A DNA stretch of 47,831 nt from an uncultured Eubacteriaceae bacterium (GTDB lineage Bacteria; Bacillota; Clostridia; Lachnospirales; CAG-274), in contig CAMMIW010000018.1 in assembly GCA_946497035.1 (NCBI GenBank), positions 1 through 47,831 of the forward strand, written 5' to 3'. Position 1 is the stretch's first letter. Each line of letters begins with the position of its first letter. The notes under the pieces are model-generated. The model did no database searches. It was given only the letters and a program-made list of their open reading frames with translations, and had not been told where the DNA came from. Both the position numbers and the translations under genes were made by a program. Below are positions 36,151 to 43,711 of this stretch, in pieces.

Positions 36151-36380
36151 AGTATAACAAATACAAAGTTAAATAAATGGAGCAACATATTAAAACACGC
36201 TTGACGAGAAATGTTTGTAATAATAAGGTTTGTGATAAACTAATTGCCAAGATATTTATTTAATATAATGATACTTCTACATAGTCTTAACTTATCGTAT
36301 AGAGTGTAGTCCGTCAGTTAGGGGGAAATCCAAAGGGGGGTTATGGTTGTCTATCTAATCAATAGACCGTTTGTTATATT
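36151..36380 (+). ncRNA. structured RNA candidate, family not recognised
   Basis: A 230-base non-coding stretch is closed by a 12-base-pair stem (36151-36162 with 36369-36380, two G-U pairs). Inside are a 6-base-pair hairpin (36349-36354 with 36362-36367), a GTTT..AAAC hairpin near 36229-36240, and an unusually G-rich strip (36320-36341: GGGGG, AAATCC, GGGGGG) that stands out in AT-rich DNA. No open frame fits. I cannot assign it to a known class; it is not a tRNA, and I cannot find a group I or group II intron core. Confidence 0.5.
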
Positions 36381-36405
36381 ATAAAAAAGTAAAAAACAGG
36401 AAGAC

Positions 36406-36468
36406 TACAAAACAAGCTATAAAGATATTAATATAATATTTGTAATAATTAAAATAGCTTGTTTTGTA
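36406..36468 (+). repeat. 15-base perfect inverted repeat before the DUF6870 gene
   Basis: TACAAAACAAGCTAT (36406-36420) and ATAGCTTGTTTTGTA (36454-36468) flank a 33-base AT-rich loop, followed later by a T-run (about 36482). It may be a terminator for the upstream RNA or an operator. The 36028-36150 stretch before holds a TACCC..GGGGTA pairing (about 36066-36112) and nothing else I can name. Confidence 0.6.
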
Positions 36469-36590
36469 TTAAATATAAATCTTTTTTTAAGTATAAAACA
36501 AAATGTATTTTATATTTAAAAATTATTTTATATTTTAGAATAATTATAACAATAATCAAATATATTAAATTAAAAAAAGGAGAAGAATTT

Positions 36591-36872
36591 ATGAAAAATA
36601 AATTTAATATATCAAAAGAAGAATTAGAAGATTATAAAAATATTGATTTTAAAAAATTAAAAAATATGGATATAAATAGTATAAGATTAGAAGATTTAAA
36701 AGATATTAATGATATAGAAATTGATGATAGCTTACCATATGAATTAAAAGTTTTAAAATTTATACAACAAATAAAAAATCCATATTTTTTTAAAGTAGGT
36801 GATGTTATAGTAAATAGTGCTTATAATGAGCCTAAAGAGAATATTTACATTGAAGACTGTTTAAATAAATAA
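36591..36872 (+). CDS. DUF6870 family protein
   Basis: This 93-residue acidic protein has the DUF6870 pattern: DINDIEIDDSLPYELKVLKFIQQIKNPYFFKVGDVIV. This small family is found next to recombinase genes in clostridial mobile elements; function is unknown. The ATG at 36591 follows AAAGGAGAAG with proper spacing; an upstream in-frame ATG at 36459 would run through the inverted repeat and is rejected. Likely an accessory factor of excision or its control, by position. Confidence 0.75.
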   Translation: MKNKFNISKEELEDYKNIDFKKLKNMDINSIRLEDLKDINDIEIDDSLPYELKVLKFIQQIKNPYFFKVGDVIVNSAYNEPKENIYIEDCLNK

Positions 36873-36883
36873 AATATAATTAT

Positions 36884-36961
36884 AAAAATCAACTAGACAT
36901 ATGAAAAAATTTATGATATACTTTCAAAAAATAAGACGTATCAAAACTCTAGTTGATTTTT
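36884..36961 (+). promoter_or_regulatory. recombinase promoter inside a 13-base inverted repeat
   Basis: AAAAATCAACTAG (36884-36896) pairs with CTAGTTGATTTTT (36949-36961). Within it, TAGACA (36894-36899), a 17-base spacer and TATACT (36917-36922, with TG one base before) form an extended -10 promoter for rec1. The repeat can terminate the upstream DUF6870 transcript, with a T-run after it, or act as an operator. Confidence 0.6.
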
Positions 36962-36994
36962 TTGATTAAAAATAATCAATTGGGAGTGTTAGAA

Positions 36995-38614
36995 ATGAAA
37001 AAGTATAAAGTTTCAATGTACTTAAGAATATCTCGTGAGGATAATAATAAAAACGAAAGTGAAAGTATAATAAATCAAAAATCTATGATACAAACTTTTA
37101 TTAATGAAAGAGAAGACTTAGAATTAGTTTCTATAAAAATTGATGATGGTTATAGTGGTGGAAATTTTGAACGACCAGCTTTTAAAGAACTAATGGAAGA
37201 AATAAAATCTAAAAAGGTAAATTGTATTATAGTAAAAGATTTTTCTAGATTTGGACGTAATTTTGTTGAAGTAGGAAAATATATAGAAGAAATTTTTCCT
37301 TTTTTAGGTATTAGATTTATATCTATTAATGATGGATATGATAGTATTAAGAATAATTCAGAACAAAGTTTAATAGTACCTTTTAAAAATCTTATAAATG
37401 ATGTTTATTTAAGAGATATATCAATAAAAGTAAGAACTCAATTAGATTCAAAGAGAAAGAACGGAGAATTTATAGGTTCTTTTGCACCATATGGATATTT
37501 AAAAGACCCTAACAATAAAAATAAATTAATTATAGATGATTATGCCTCAAAAATAGTACAAGAAATATTTGAAATGAAACTAGAAGGTTATACTCATACT
37601 AAAATAGCTGAAAAATTAAATAATAGAGGTGTTTTATCTCCAATAGAGTATAAAAAACATATAGGTTTAAACTTTAAAAATAGTGCAAAATCTAAAAAAG
37701 CCTCTTTATGGAGTCATAAAACTATAATTGACATTTTAAAAAGTAAAGTTTATATAGGTATATTAGAACAAGCAAAATTTACATCTTTAAATTATAGAGT
37801 TAAAAAGTTAGTTAAAAATCCTGAAGAAAAATGGCTAATTTGTGAAGATACTCATCTACCAATAATAGATAAACAAACTTTTGAAATTGTGCAAAGTCTT
37901 ATGCTTTCTGATACAAGAGTAGCACCTAATAATGAAAAAGTATCTTTATTTTCTGGTATTTTATATTGTGCTGACTGTGGAAGAAGTATGGTAAGGAAAA
38001 ATTTTGGTACAAAAGAAAATAGAAATATTAATTATGTTTGTTCTGGTTATGTTAAAGGTAATGGTTGTACTAAACATTCTATAAAAGAAACAGTTATAAA
38101 AGAAACTATATTAAAAACAATAAATTTACATATTAAAACTTTAATAGATACTGAAAAAGTTATAAAAGATATTAAAAAATTACCTTTTAGTGAAAAACAA
38201 ATTGAAAATATCAATATAAATATTAGTACGGGAAAAAAAGAAATTGATAAATTAAAACAACATAAATTTAAAATATATGAAGATTACAAAAATGAAATAT
38301 TAGATAAAGATGAATATATTAAATATAATAACATAATAGAACAAAAAATTAATAAACTTGAAGATGGTATAAAAGATTTTGAACTTAAATTAAATGATTT
38401 AATTAATGGAGATAAACAAGAATTAGAGCTAAAAGAATATATTAAGAAATATAGAAATATTAAGGAATTAGATAGAAAATTACTTGTTTGTTTAATTAGT
38501 AAAATTTATGTTTATGAAAATTTAAGGATATGTGTAAAATTTAGATTTGATGAGCAGTATGGAGAAATAATCAACCTTTTAAATAATTTAAAAGATTTAA
38601 AGGAGGTTATTTAA
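36995..38614 (+). CDS. large serine recombinase 1
   Basis: This 539-residue recombinase has the resolvase catalytic domain with Ser13 (MYLRISRE), DGYSGGNFERPAF, IVKDFSRFGRNF and the arginines of that block, a Recombinase domain (about 165-270; GVLSPIEYKKHIGLNF, LWSHKTIIDILKSKVYIG), a zinc ribbon (CADCG..C..GC) and a C-terminal coiled coil. It belongs with TndX/TnpX-type enzymes that integrate and excise elements by two-base staggered cuts. ATG 36995 follows GGGAG by eight bases. Its stop is one base before the ATG of the second recombinase. Confidence 0.93.
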   Translation: MKKYKVSMYLRISREDNNKNESESIINQKSMIQTFINEREDLELVSIKIDDGYSGGNFERPAFKELMEEIKSKKVNCIIVKDFSRFGRNFVEVGKYIEEIFPFLGIRFISINDGYDSIKNNSEQSLIVPFKNLINDVYLRDISIKVRTQLDSKRKNGEFIGSFAPYGYLKDPNNKNKLIIDDYASKIVQEIFEMKLEGYTHTKIAEKLNNRGVLSPIEYKKHIGLNFKNSAKSKKASLWSHKTIIDILKSKVYIGILEQAKFTSLNYRVKKLVKNPEEKWLICEDTHLPIIDKQTFEIVQSLMLSDTRVAPNNEKVSLFSGILYCADCGRSMVRKNFGTKENRNINYVCSGYVKGNGCTKHSIKETVIKETILKTINLHIKTLIDTEKVIKDIKKLPFSEKQIENININISTGKKEIDKLKQHKFKIYEDYKNEILDKDEYIKYNNIIEQKINKLEDGIKDFELKLNDLINGDKQELELKEYIKKYRNIKELDRKLLVCLISKIYVYENLRICVKFRFDEQYGEIINLLNNLKDLKEVI

Positions 38615-38615
38615 T

Positions 38616-39353
38616 ATGGCAAGAAAAAGTAGAGTACACTTACAATTAAATTTAAATAATCCTAAAAAATCTTTTCAAGTTGGAGCTTACGTTCGTCTTT
38701 CAATTTTAAATAATAATACAGATGATGAAAATACTATTGAAAATCAAAAAAATATAATTTTAAATTATATAAATAATAATAATGATTTTGAATTAGTAAA
38801 ATTTTATGAAGATAATAATAAAACAGGTACAAACTTTAATAGAGAAGGCTTTGAAAGTCTTTTAGAAGATATAAAACATAAAAGAATAAATTGTATAATA
38901 GTAAAAGATTTATCTAGATTTGGACGAGATTATAAAGAATGTAGTAATTATATTGAAAATATATTACCATTCTTAAATATAAGGTTTATAGCTATAAATG
39001 ATAATTTTGATAGTGCAAATATTAAAAATAATGATATATTATCAATGCACCTTAAAAATATTGTTAATGAACTATATTCAAAAGATATTTCAAAAAAAGT
39101 TTCTTCTGCTTTACAGTCTAAAAGAAAAAAAGGACAATATTTATGTACTATTCCTACTTATGGGTATTTAAAAGACCCTAAAAATAAAGGGAAAGTAATA
39201 GTTGATGAAAAAGCAAGTGAAGTTGTTAAAAAAATTTTTGATTGGCGTTTGCAAAATAAAAGTTATAATGAAATATTATTGGAACTTGAAAAGTTAAATA
39301 CTATATTGTCAAGACAGGAAATTAAAACATTATTAAAAAAGGCTGAAATCTAG
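38616..39353 (+). pseudogene. large serine recombinase 2, N-terminal part (cut by inversion)
   Basis: The visible frame is 245 residues: catalytic Ser29 (AYVRLSI), TGTNFNREGF, IVKDLSRFGRDY and the start of the Recombinase domain. After NTILS (TCA, 39309-39311) it no longer resembles the family and ends at TAG 39351-39353. Joining it at 39311 to the minus-strand sequence from 41783 keeps the frame and gives ILSPYKHFYNLGLF, matching VLSPIEYKKHIGLNF of recombinase 1; total 554 residues. So this is the front half of a normal recombinase. The last 14 codons are accidental. It starts one base after the rec1 stop, with AAAGGAGG. Confidence 0.9.
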
Positions 39354-40814
39354 CTGAAAATTCCATTCTATTTTTATTTTAGATTTATTATAAATATATA
39401 TTTTTTTTACAAATAAGTCTACCATTTCATAGGTTAATTTATCCTCATATATGACTTTTTCTATACCATCTAGTTTTATATATCTTCTTGTTTCATTTTT
39501 TAAACTTTCTATTTTTTTAGTTATATTTTCTTTTCTGGTTTCTATATCTTTGCGACTTGACAAATATTGTTCCTTGTCCATATTCTCATTTAAATATAAC
39601 ATATAAAGTTCATCTTTTTCATCTTCAAGTTGTATTAATTCTTTTTCAAGTATTTTCAATTCATTTTTTGTATTATTATTGTTTTTGTTTAATATATCAA
39701 ATGCTATTTTTTGAATACCTTTTAATACAACATTTTCAAGAACCTCTTTTTCAATTACATTATGTTTACAATTATCATTATATTCATAATTTCTTGTCCT
39801 ACAAAAATATGTTTTACTAGAATTATATAAAGAATAACCACAATAGCCACAATATAACTTATATGCAAAAATATTTTTTCTTTCTCTGATTTTTGTTGTC
39901 TTTCTTGTAGTTAGCATATCTTGTACCTTATAAAAATCTTGTTTATTTATAATACCAGTATGACAATCCTCTACTACAATCCAATCATTTTTACTGTTTG
40001 TTACTTGTTTATGCCTAGTTTTTATATTTCTACTTGTTCTTAAATACTCTATTGTACCAATATAAACTTTATTGGACAATATTTCTCTAATATGTTCCCT
40101 TTTCCATAAGTTTTTAGCATTTACTGTTTTGTTTATAAAATCTAATCTTGTTTTAACATTATTTTCATTTAATTTTTTAGCTATCTCTAAACAACTGTTT
40201 CCATCTAAAAATAAATTAAAAATATTTTTAACTATTAAAGAAGTTTCTTCATCTATTTCTAATTTACCTTTTTGTTCTTTAGATTTTTTATAACCAAAAG
40301 GGGCAGTATAAGCTAAATAATTTCCTTGCTTAGCTTTATTTATTTTACTACTCATTATTTTACTAGATAAATCTTTAGAATAATAATCATATATTATACT
40401 TTTAAAATTTATATCAATATCATTTAAATTGTATTTTGAATTTTTACTATCAAAATTGTCATTTATAGATATAAACCTTACATTAAAAAATGGTAATATA
40501 TTTTCTAAATAGTTTACAACCTCTATATAGTTTCTTCCAAATCTAGATAAATCTTTTACTATTATACAATTTATTTTATTTTCTTTTATATCTTCAAATA
40601 GTGTTTGTATGCTAGGTCTTTTAAAGTCTGTTCCAGAAAAACCATCATCTACATATTCAACTACTTTAAAGTTTTTAAATTCATCTTTTTTAGTTATAAA
40701 ATTTTGTATAATATGTCTTTGACTTTCTATACTGTTACTTTCAGCTTTTTCACATTTGTTTTTATCTTCATTTGAAATTCTTAAATATATAGCTATTGAA
40801 TAGTTAGAAGCCAT
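39333..40814 (-). CDS. large serine recombinase 3
   Basis: This 493-residue recombinase is complete: Ser14 (IYLRISNE), DDGFSGTDFKRPS, IVKDLSRFGRNY, Recombinase domain (about 165-270; NLWKREHIREILSNKVYIG), zinc ribbon (CGYCG..C) and coiled coil. Its ATG directly follows the stop of the rec2 back half on the same strand. Because it lies in the inverted segment, it is now separated from the rec1 promoter and needs another source of transcription. Its C-terminus (FQLDFSLF) is a little shorter than that of rec1. Confidence 0.92.
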   Translation of the reverse strand: MASNYSIAIYLRISNEDKNKCEKAESNSIESQRHIIQNFITKKDEFKNFKVVEYVDDGFSGTDFKRPSIQTLFEDIKENKINCIIVKDLSRFGRNYIEVVNYLENILPFFNVRFISINDNFDSKNSKYNLNDIDINFKSIIYDYYSKDLSSKIMSSKINKAKQGNYLAYTAPFGYKKSKEQKGKLEIDEETSLIVKNIFNLFLDGNSCLEIAKKLNENNVKTRLDFINKTVNAKNLWKREHIREILSNKVYIGTIEYLRTSRNIKTRHKQVTNSKNDWIVVEDCHTGIINKQDFYKVQDMLTTRKTTKIRERKNIFAYKLYCGYCGYSLYNSSKTYFCRTRNYEYNDNCKHNVIEKEVLENVVLKGIQKIAFDILNKNNNNTKNELKILEKELIQLEDEKDELYMLYLNENMDKEQYLSSRKDIETRKENITKKIESLKNETRRYIKLDGIEKVIYEDKLTYEMVDLFVKKIYIYNKSKIKIEWNFQLDFSLF

Positions 40815-41783
40815 TTAAAACACCTCCCAACCATTTAAATAACTTTTAATTTCATTAAATCTATCACAAAATTTAAAAGCTATTTTTAACTTTTTATCAT
40901 TATATATAACTATTTCATCTATTAATTTTAATATCATTTCTTTAGTTAAAATTTCTTTATCTTCAAAAATTAAAAAGTCATTAATAAAATTTTTATCATT
41001 AAATCTTTCTTCAATTTTATTTAAGTCCTCATTTAATTTTATTAATTCATCTTTTAGTTTTAGTTCTTTTTGCTTATAATTATTTTTATTATAAATATAA
41101 TCCTCTTTGTTTAATACATTTTCTAAATAATCATTATACATAATATGATATATATTATTGATATTGTCTATTTCAAAATTTATTTTATTTATTTTATCTT
41201 TTATACACTTTTTCTCTAATTCAAATTTATGTAAATACTTTTTACTTTTAACTATTTCACTTAGGTTTTTAGCCAGTTTTAATTGTAATTTTATAGTTTC
41301 CAAAATAACATTTAAAATTATTTCTTCTTTTACACTTTTAAAATTACATCTATCTTTGTATTTTAGCTTATTAGAACATGCAAATCTTTTATCTACATAA
41401 TTTTTTTTAGTATTTTTAACTAATCTAATATTTTTGCCACAATAACCACATTTTATAATTCCCTTTAAAATATTTTCATCATTAATATTTGTATTGTGTT
41501 CTTTAAAATATTTTTGTTTTAACTGATTATTTATATCTTGTACTTGGTTAAATGTATATTCATCTATTATAGGTATATGATTATTATGTATAACTACCCA
41601 TTCTTCTTTAGGTAAAGCTATTTTTTTATGATTATTACCTATTGTTTGAATAGTTTTTCCTTGAGTTAAATTGCCTATATAAAAATCATTATTTAAAATT
41701 CGATGGATACATTCTTTATTCCATTTTACATTAGCATATTTATCTGTTTTAAAAAGTCCCAAATTATAAAAATGCTTATAAGG
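40815..41783 (-). pseudogene. large serine recombinase 2, C-terminal part (cut by inversion)
   Basis: The 322-codon stretch starts PYKHFYNLGLFKTDKYANVKW and contains the rest of the Recombinase domain (ECIHRILNNDFYIGNL), EEWVVIHNNHIPII, a zinc ribbon (CGYCGKN..CSNK..C) and a coiled coil. It lacks a catalytic domain. A TTG at 41762 could start a 315-residue product, but no ribosome site precedes it, and in-frame codons upstream clearly continue the recombinase homology to CCT at 41783. It is the back half of the gene at 38616. Confidence 0.9.
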
Positions 41784-41802
41784 TGCATCTATATAATACT
41801 GT
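41770..41802 (+). other. probable element-end attachment site
   Basis: In the uninverted arrangement the sequence just behind recombinase 3 would read TAATTTCCTGTCT, then TGCATCTATATAATACTG (41784-41801). Element ends of large-serine-recombinase ICEs lie directly behind the recombinase genes, so this is the likely attachment core, with TG (41784-41785) as crossover dinucleotide. The current left side (CTTATAAGG) comes from inside rec2. Confidence 0.55.
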
Positions 41803-41805
41803 TAT

Positions 41806-41860
41806 AATAAGACTTAATCAAAAAACATTGAAAACTAGGGATTTTTGATTAAGTCTTATT
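41806..41860 (+). terminator. perfect 19-base hairpin before parA
   Basis: AATAAGACTTAATCAAAAA (41806-41824) and its exact complement (41842-41860) enclose a 17-base loop and are followed by TTTT. It lies 35 bases before parA, so it can stop incoming transcription or attenuate parA. Parts of it (AATAAGAC.TA.TCAAAA and TTTTTGATTAA) recur around 36931-36970 before rec1. Confidence 0.8.
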
Positions 41861-41894
41861 TTTTATATAAAATTTTATAAAGGAGTGTAAATAT

Positions 41895-42674
41895 ATGAGC
41901 AAAGTTATAGCAATAGTTAATGAGAAGGGGGGCGTTGGTAAAACAACAACAGCAACAACAATATCGTACTTATTAGGTAAACAAGGCAAAAAAGTTTTAC
42001 TTATAGATTTTGATGGACAAGCTAATTCTACAATGATAATGGGAGATAAAAATCCTAACGAAATAGAGATAACTATTTCAACACTTATAAATAAAGTTAT
42101 AACAAAAGACAGCTTACCACAAAAAGAGGACTACATAATAAAAAATAAAGGTATTGATTTAATACCTGCAAACTCAAATCTTTTCACACTTGAGAGAAAT
42201 TTATGTAACATAAACTTTAGAGAGTATATTTTACAAAGTTTAATAGATGAAATTAAGATTGATTATGATTACATAATTATAGATTGTATGCCACAAATAG
42301 GTACACCTATGATAAATGTTATGATGGCGTCAGATAGTCTTATAATACCAACACAAGCAGAAATATTATCGGCAAAAGGTTTGTCAGAACTTGTAAAACA
42401 CTATCTAACTATAAAAAATATAAATAGAAAATTAAGTATAGACGGAATTTTAATAACAATGGATACTAAAAATACTATTGCATCTAAAGAAGTTAAAAAG
42501 ATATTAAATGAAAGCTTTAAACAACATATAAATATTTTTGATATAGTTATACCGAGAAGTACGAAAGTATCAGAGGCAAATATATATAAACAAACTATAT
42601 GCGAATATATGCCAGAAAATGCAGTATCAAAAGCATACGAGCAATTAGTACAGGAGATGATGAAAATTGAATAA
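41895..42674 (+). CDS. parA: ParA family partition/maintenance ATPase
   Basis: This 259-residue protein has the deviant Walker A KGGVGKTT (11-18), LIDFDGQANST, DYIIIDCMPQIG and the usual ParA length. It is a Soj-like ATPase that works with ParB in segregation of DNA; in ICEs it helps keep the excised circle. AAAGGAGTG lies before the ATG. It overlaps parB by eight bases. The sequence is complete, and it opens a gene order (parA-parB-LtrC-like) typical of one end of Tn1549-type elements. Confidence 0.93.
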   Translation: MSKVIAIVNEKGGVGKTTTATTISYLLGKQGKKVLLIDFDGQANSTMIMGDKNPNEIEITISTLINKVITKDSLPQKEDYIIKNKGIDLIPANSNLFTLERNLCNINFREYILQSLIDEIKIDYDYIIIDCMPQIGTPMINVMMASDSLIIPTQAEILSAKGLSELVKHYLTIKNINRKLSIDGILITMDTKNTIASKEVKKILNESFKQHINIFDIVIPRSTKVSEANIYKQTICEYMPENAVSKAYEQLVQEMMKIE

Positions 42675-43620
42675 CAAAATAGAATTAGATGACTTTAACA
42701 CAATGTTAAATTTTGCTACAGGGCAAGTTAAAGCATATGGAGAGCCAGAAAAAATTGAAATAGAATTATTAAAACATTTTCCAAACCATAAATTTAAACT
42801 TTACACAGGTAAAAGGCTTGAAGATATGATAGAAAGTATTGAACAATATGGCGTTATTGTTCCGATAGTTATCTGGAAAAATGAAAATGAGTTTATTATA
42901 TTAAGTGGGCATAATCGTGTTGAGGCTTGTAAAAAACTAGGGTTAGATGAAATACCTTGTATTATAAAAGAAGATTTAACAATGGAAGAAGCAACTCTTA
43001 TTGTTACAGAAACAAACTTTATGCAACGTTCATTCAGTGATTTGTCCCATTCTGAAAGGGCATATACATTAGAACAACATTATAAAGCTTTAAAGTGTCA
43101 AGGTAAAAGAAATGACTTGTTACAAGAGATAGGCAATCTTATGAAGAATACAACAGAAATTACTAACAGTAATGAAAATAAAGCATTATCAAAAGTAGGA
43201 AATGAATATTCTTTGTCTAAAAATACAATAGCAAGATATATGAGGTTAGCTAAGCTTAATCAAGATTTATTGCATAAAGTTGATGATGAAACATTGCCTA
43301 TAAGAGTTGGATATAACATTTCATTTATAGAAGATGAAAAAATACAAAGTAGAATAAATTTATTGTTAAATGAAGGCATTTCAATAAATATTGAAAAAGC
43401 AGAAAAACTTAAAAATCTATATAAAGACTATAAATTAAATGTTGACAATGTTGAATATTATTTAAAAAATAATGAAGAAAAGCCTAAAAGGACAAGGGCT
43501 AAATACATTAAAATAAGCAACGATATAACAAGCAAATATTTTGATAAAAAGTGTAAACAAGAAGAAATAGAAGATGTTATAGATAAAGCTTTAGAAATGT
43601 ATTTTACTAGCCAAAACTAG
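42667..43620 (+). CDS. parB: ParB/Spo0J-like partition protein
   Basis: This 317-residue protein has the ParB N-terminal nuclease/CTPase-like domain (about 45-135; GKRLEDMIESIEQYGVIVPIVIWK, FIILSGHNRVEACKKLG, TETNFMQRSFSDLSHSERA), then a helix-turn-helix (SKVGNEYSLSKNTIARYMRLAKL, about 178-200). It should bind a centromere-like site and act with ParA. The TTG start overlaps parA and has AGGAGA upstream. A 27-base palindrome just behind it is a possible binding site. Confidence 0.9.
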   Translation: MNNKIELDDFNTMLNFATGQVKAYGEPEKIEIELLKHFPNHKFKLYTGKRLEDMIESIEQYGVIVPIVIWKNENEFIILSGHNRVEACKKLGLDEIPCIIKEDLTMEEATLIVTETNFMQRSFSDLSHSERAYTLEQHYKALKCQGKRNDLLQEIGNLMKNTTEITNSNENKALSKVGNEYSLSKNTIARYMRLAKLNQDLLHKVDDETLPIRVGYNISFIEDEKIQSRINLLLNEGISINIEKAEKLKNLYKDYKLNVDNVEYYLKNNEEKPKRTRAKYIKISNDITSKYFDKKCKQEEIEDVIDKALEMYFTSQN

Positions 43621-43673
43621 TGGCACAAATGTAACATAAAAACTCTATATGCCTTGAAAATGGCTATATACAC

Positions 43674-43700
43674 AACTTGTTCCCCAATGGGGAACAAGTT
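43674..43700. repeat. 12-base perfect palindrome between parB and the LtrC-like gene
   Basis: AACTTGTTCCCC (43674-43685) and GGGGAACAAGTT (43689-43700) flank AAT. It is GC-rich against its surroundings and has no T-tail. Candidates are a ParB-binding site, a nick/transfer structure or an mRNA hairpin controlling the next gene. The base sequence is certain, the role is not. Confidence 0.6.
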
Positions 43701-43711
43701 AAAATAAAGGA

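Larger units (their letters stand above)
39312..41783. mobile_element. inverted 2.47-kb segment of the recombinase operon
   Basis: The segment carries the back half of recombinase 2 and all of recombinase 3 on the minus strand. Flipping it restores rec1-rec2-rec3 in one direction, with rec2 in frame and rec3's ATG directly after the rec2 stop, like the rec1-rec2 junction. The outer junctions share a CA dinucleotide (39310-39311 plus strand; 41785-41784 minus strand) and a similar left flank (TACTATATTG.. and TATTATATAG..). The right flanks differ, as expected for attB/attP-like sites rather than homologous repeats. Confidence 0.85.

Noticed and set aside
36151..36380. Group I or group II intron at the structured region
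   Set aside because: There is no GTGYG start, no domain V-like hairpin and no recognisable P7 core, and no gene is interrupted there.
36459..36590. N-terminal extension of the DUF6870 protein
   Set aside because: It would begin inside an inverted repeat without ribosome site, while ATG 36591 has AAAGGAG and matches the family's length.
39333..39360. Recombinase 3 truncated by the inversion
   Set aside because: Its stop lies about 20 bases inside the breakpoint at 39312, so the gene kept its own end; only the downstream flank was exchanged.
40815..41762. Back half of recombinase 2 as an independent 315-residue protein
   Set aside because: The TTG start has no ribosome site, recombinase homology continues upstream in frame, and the catalytic domain is missing.
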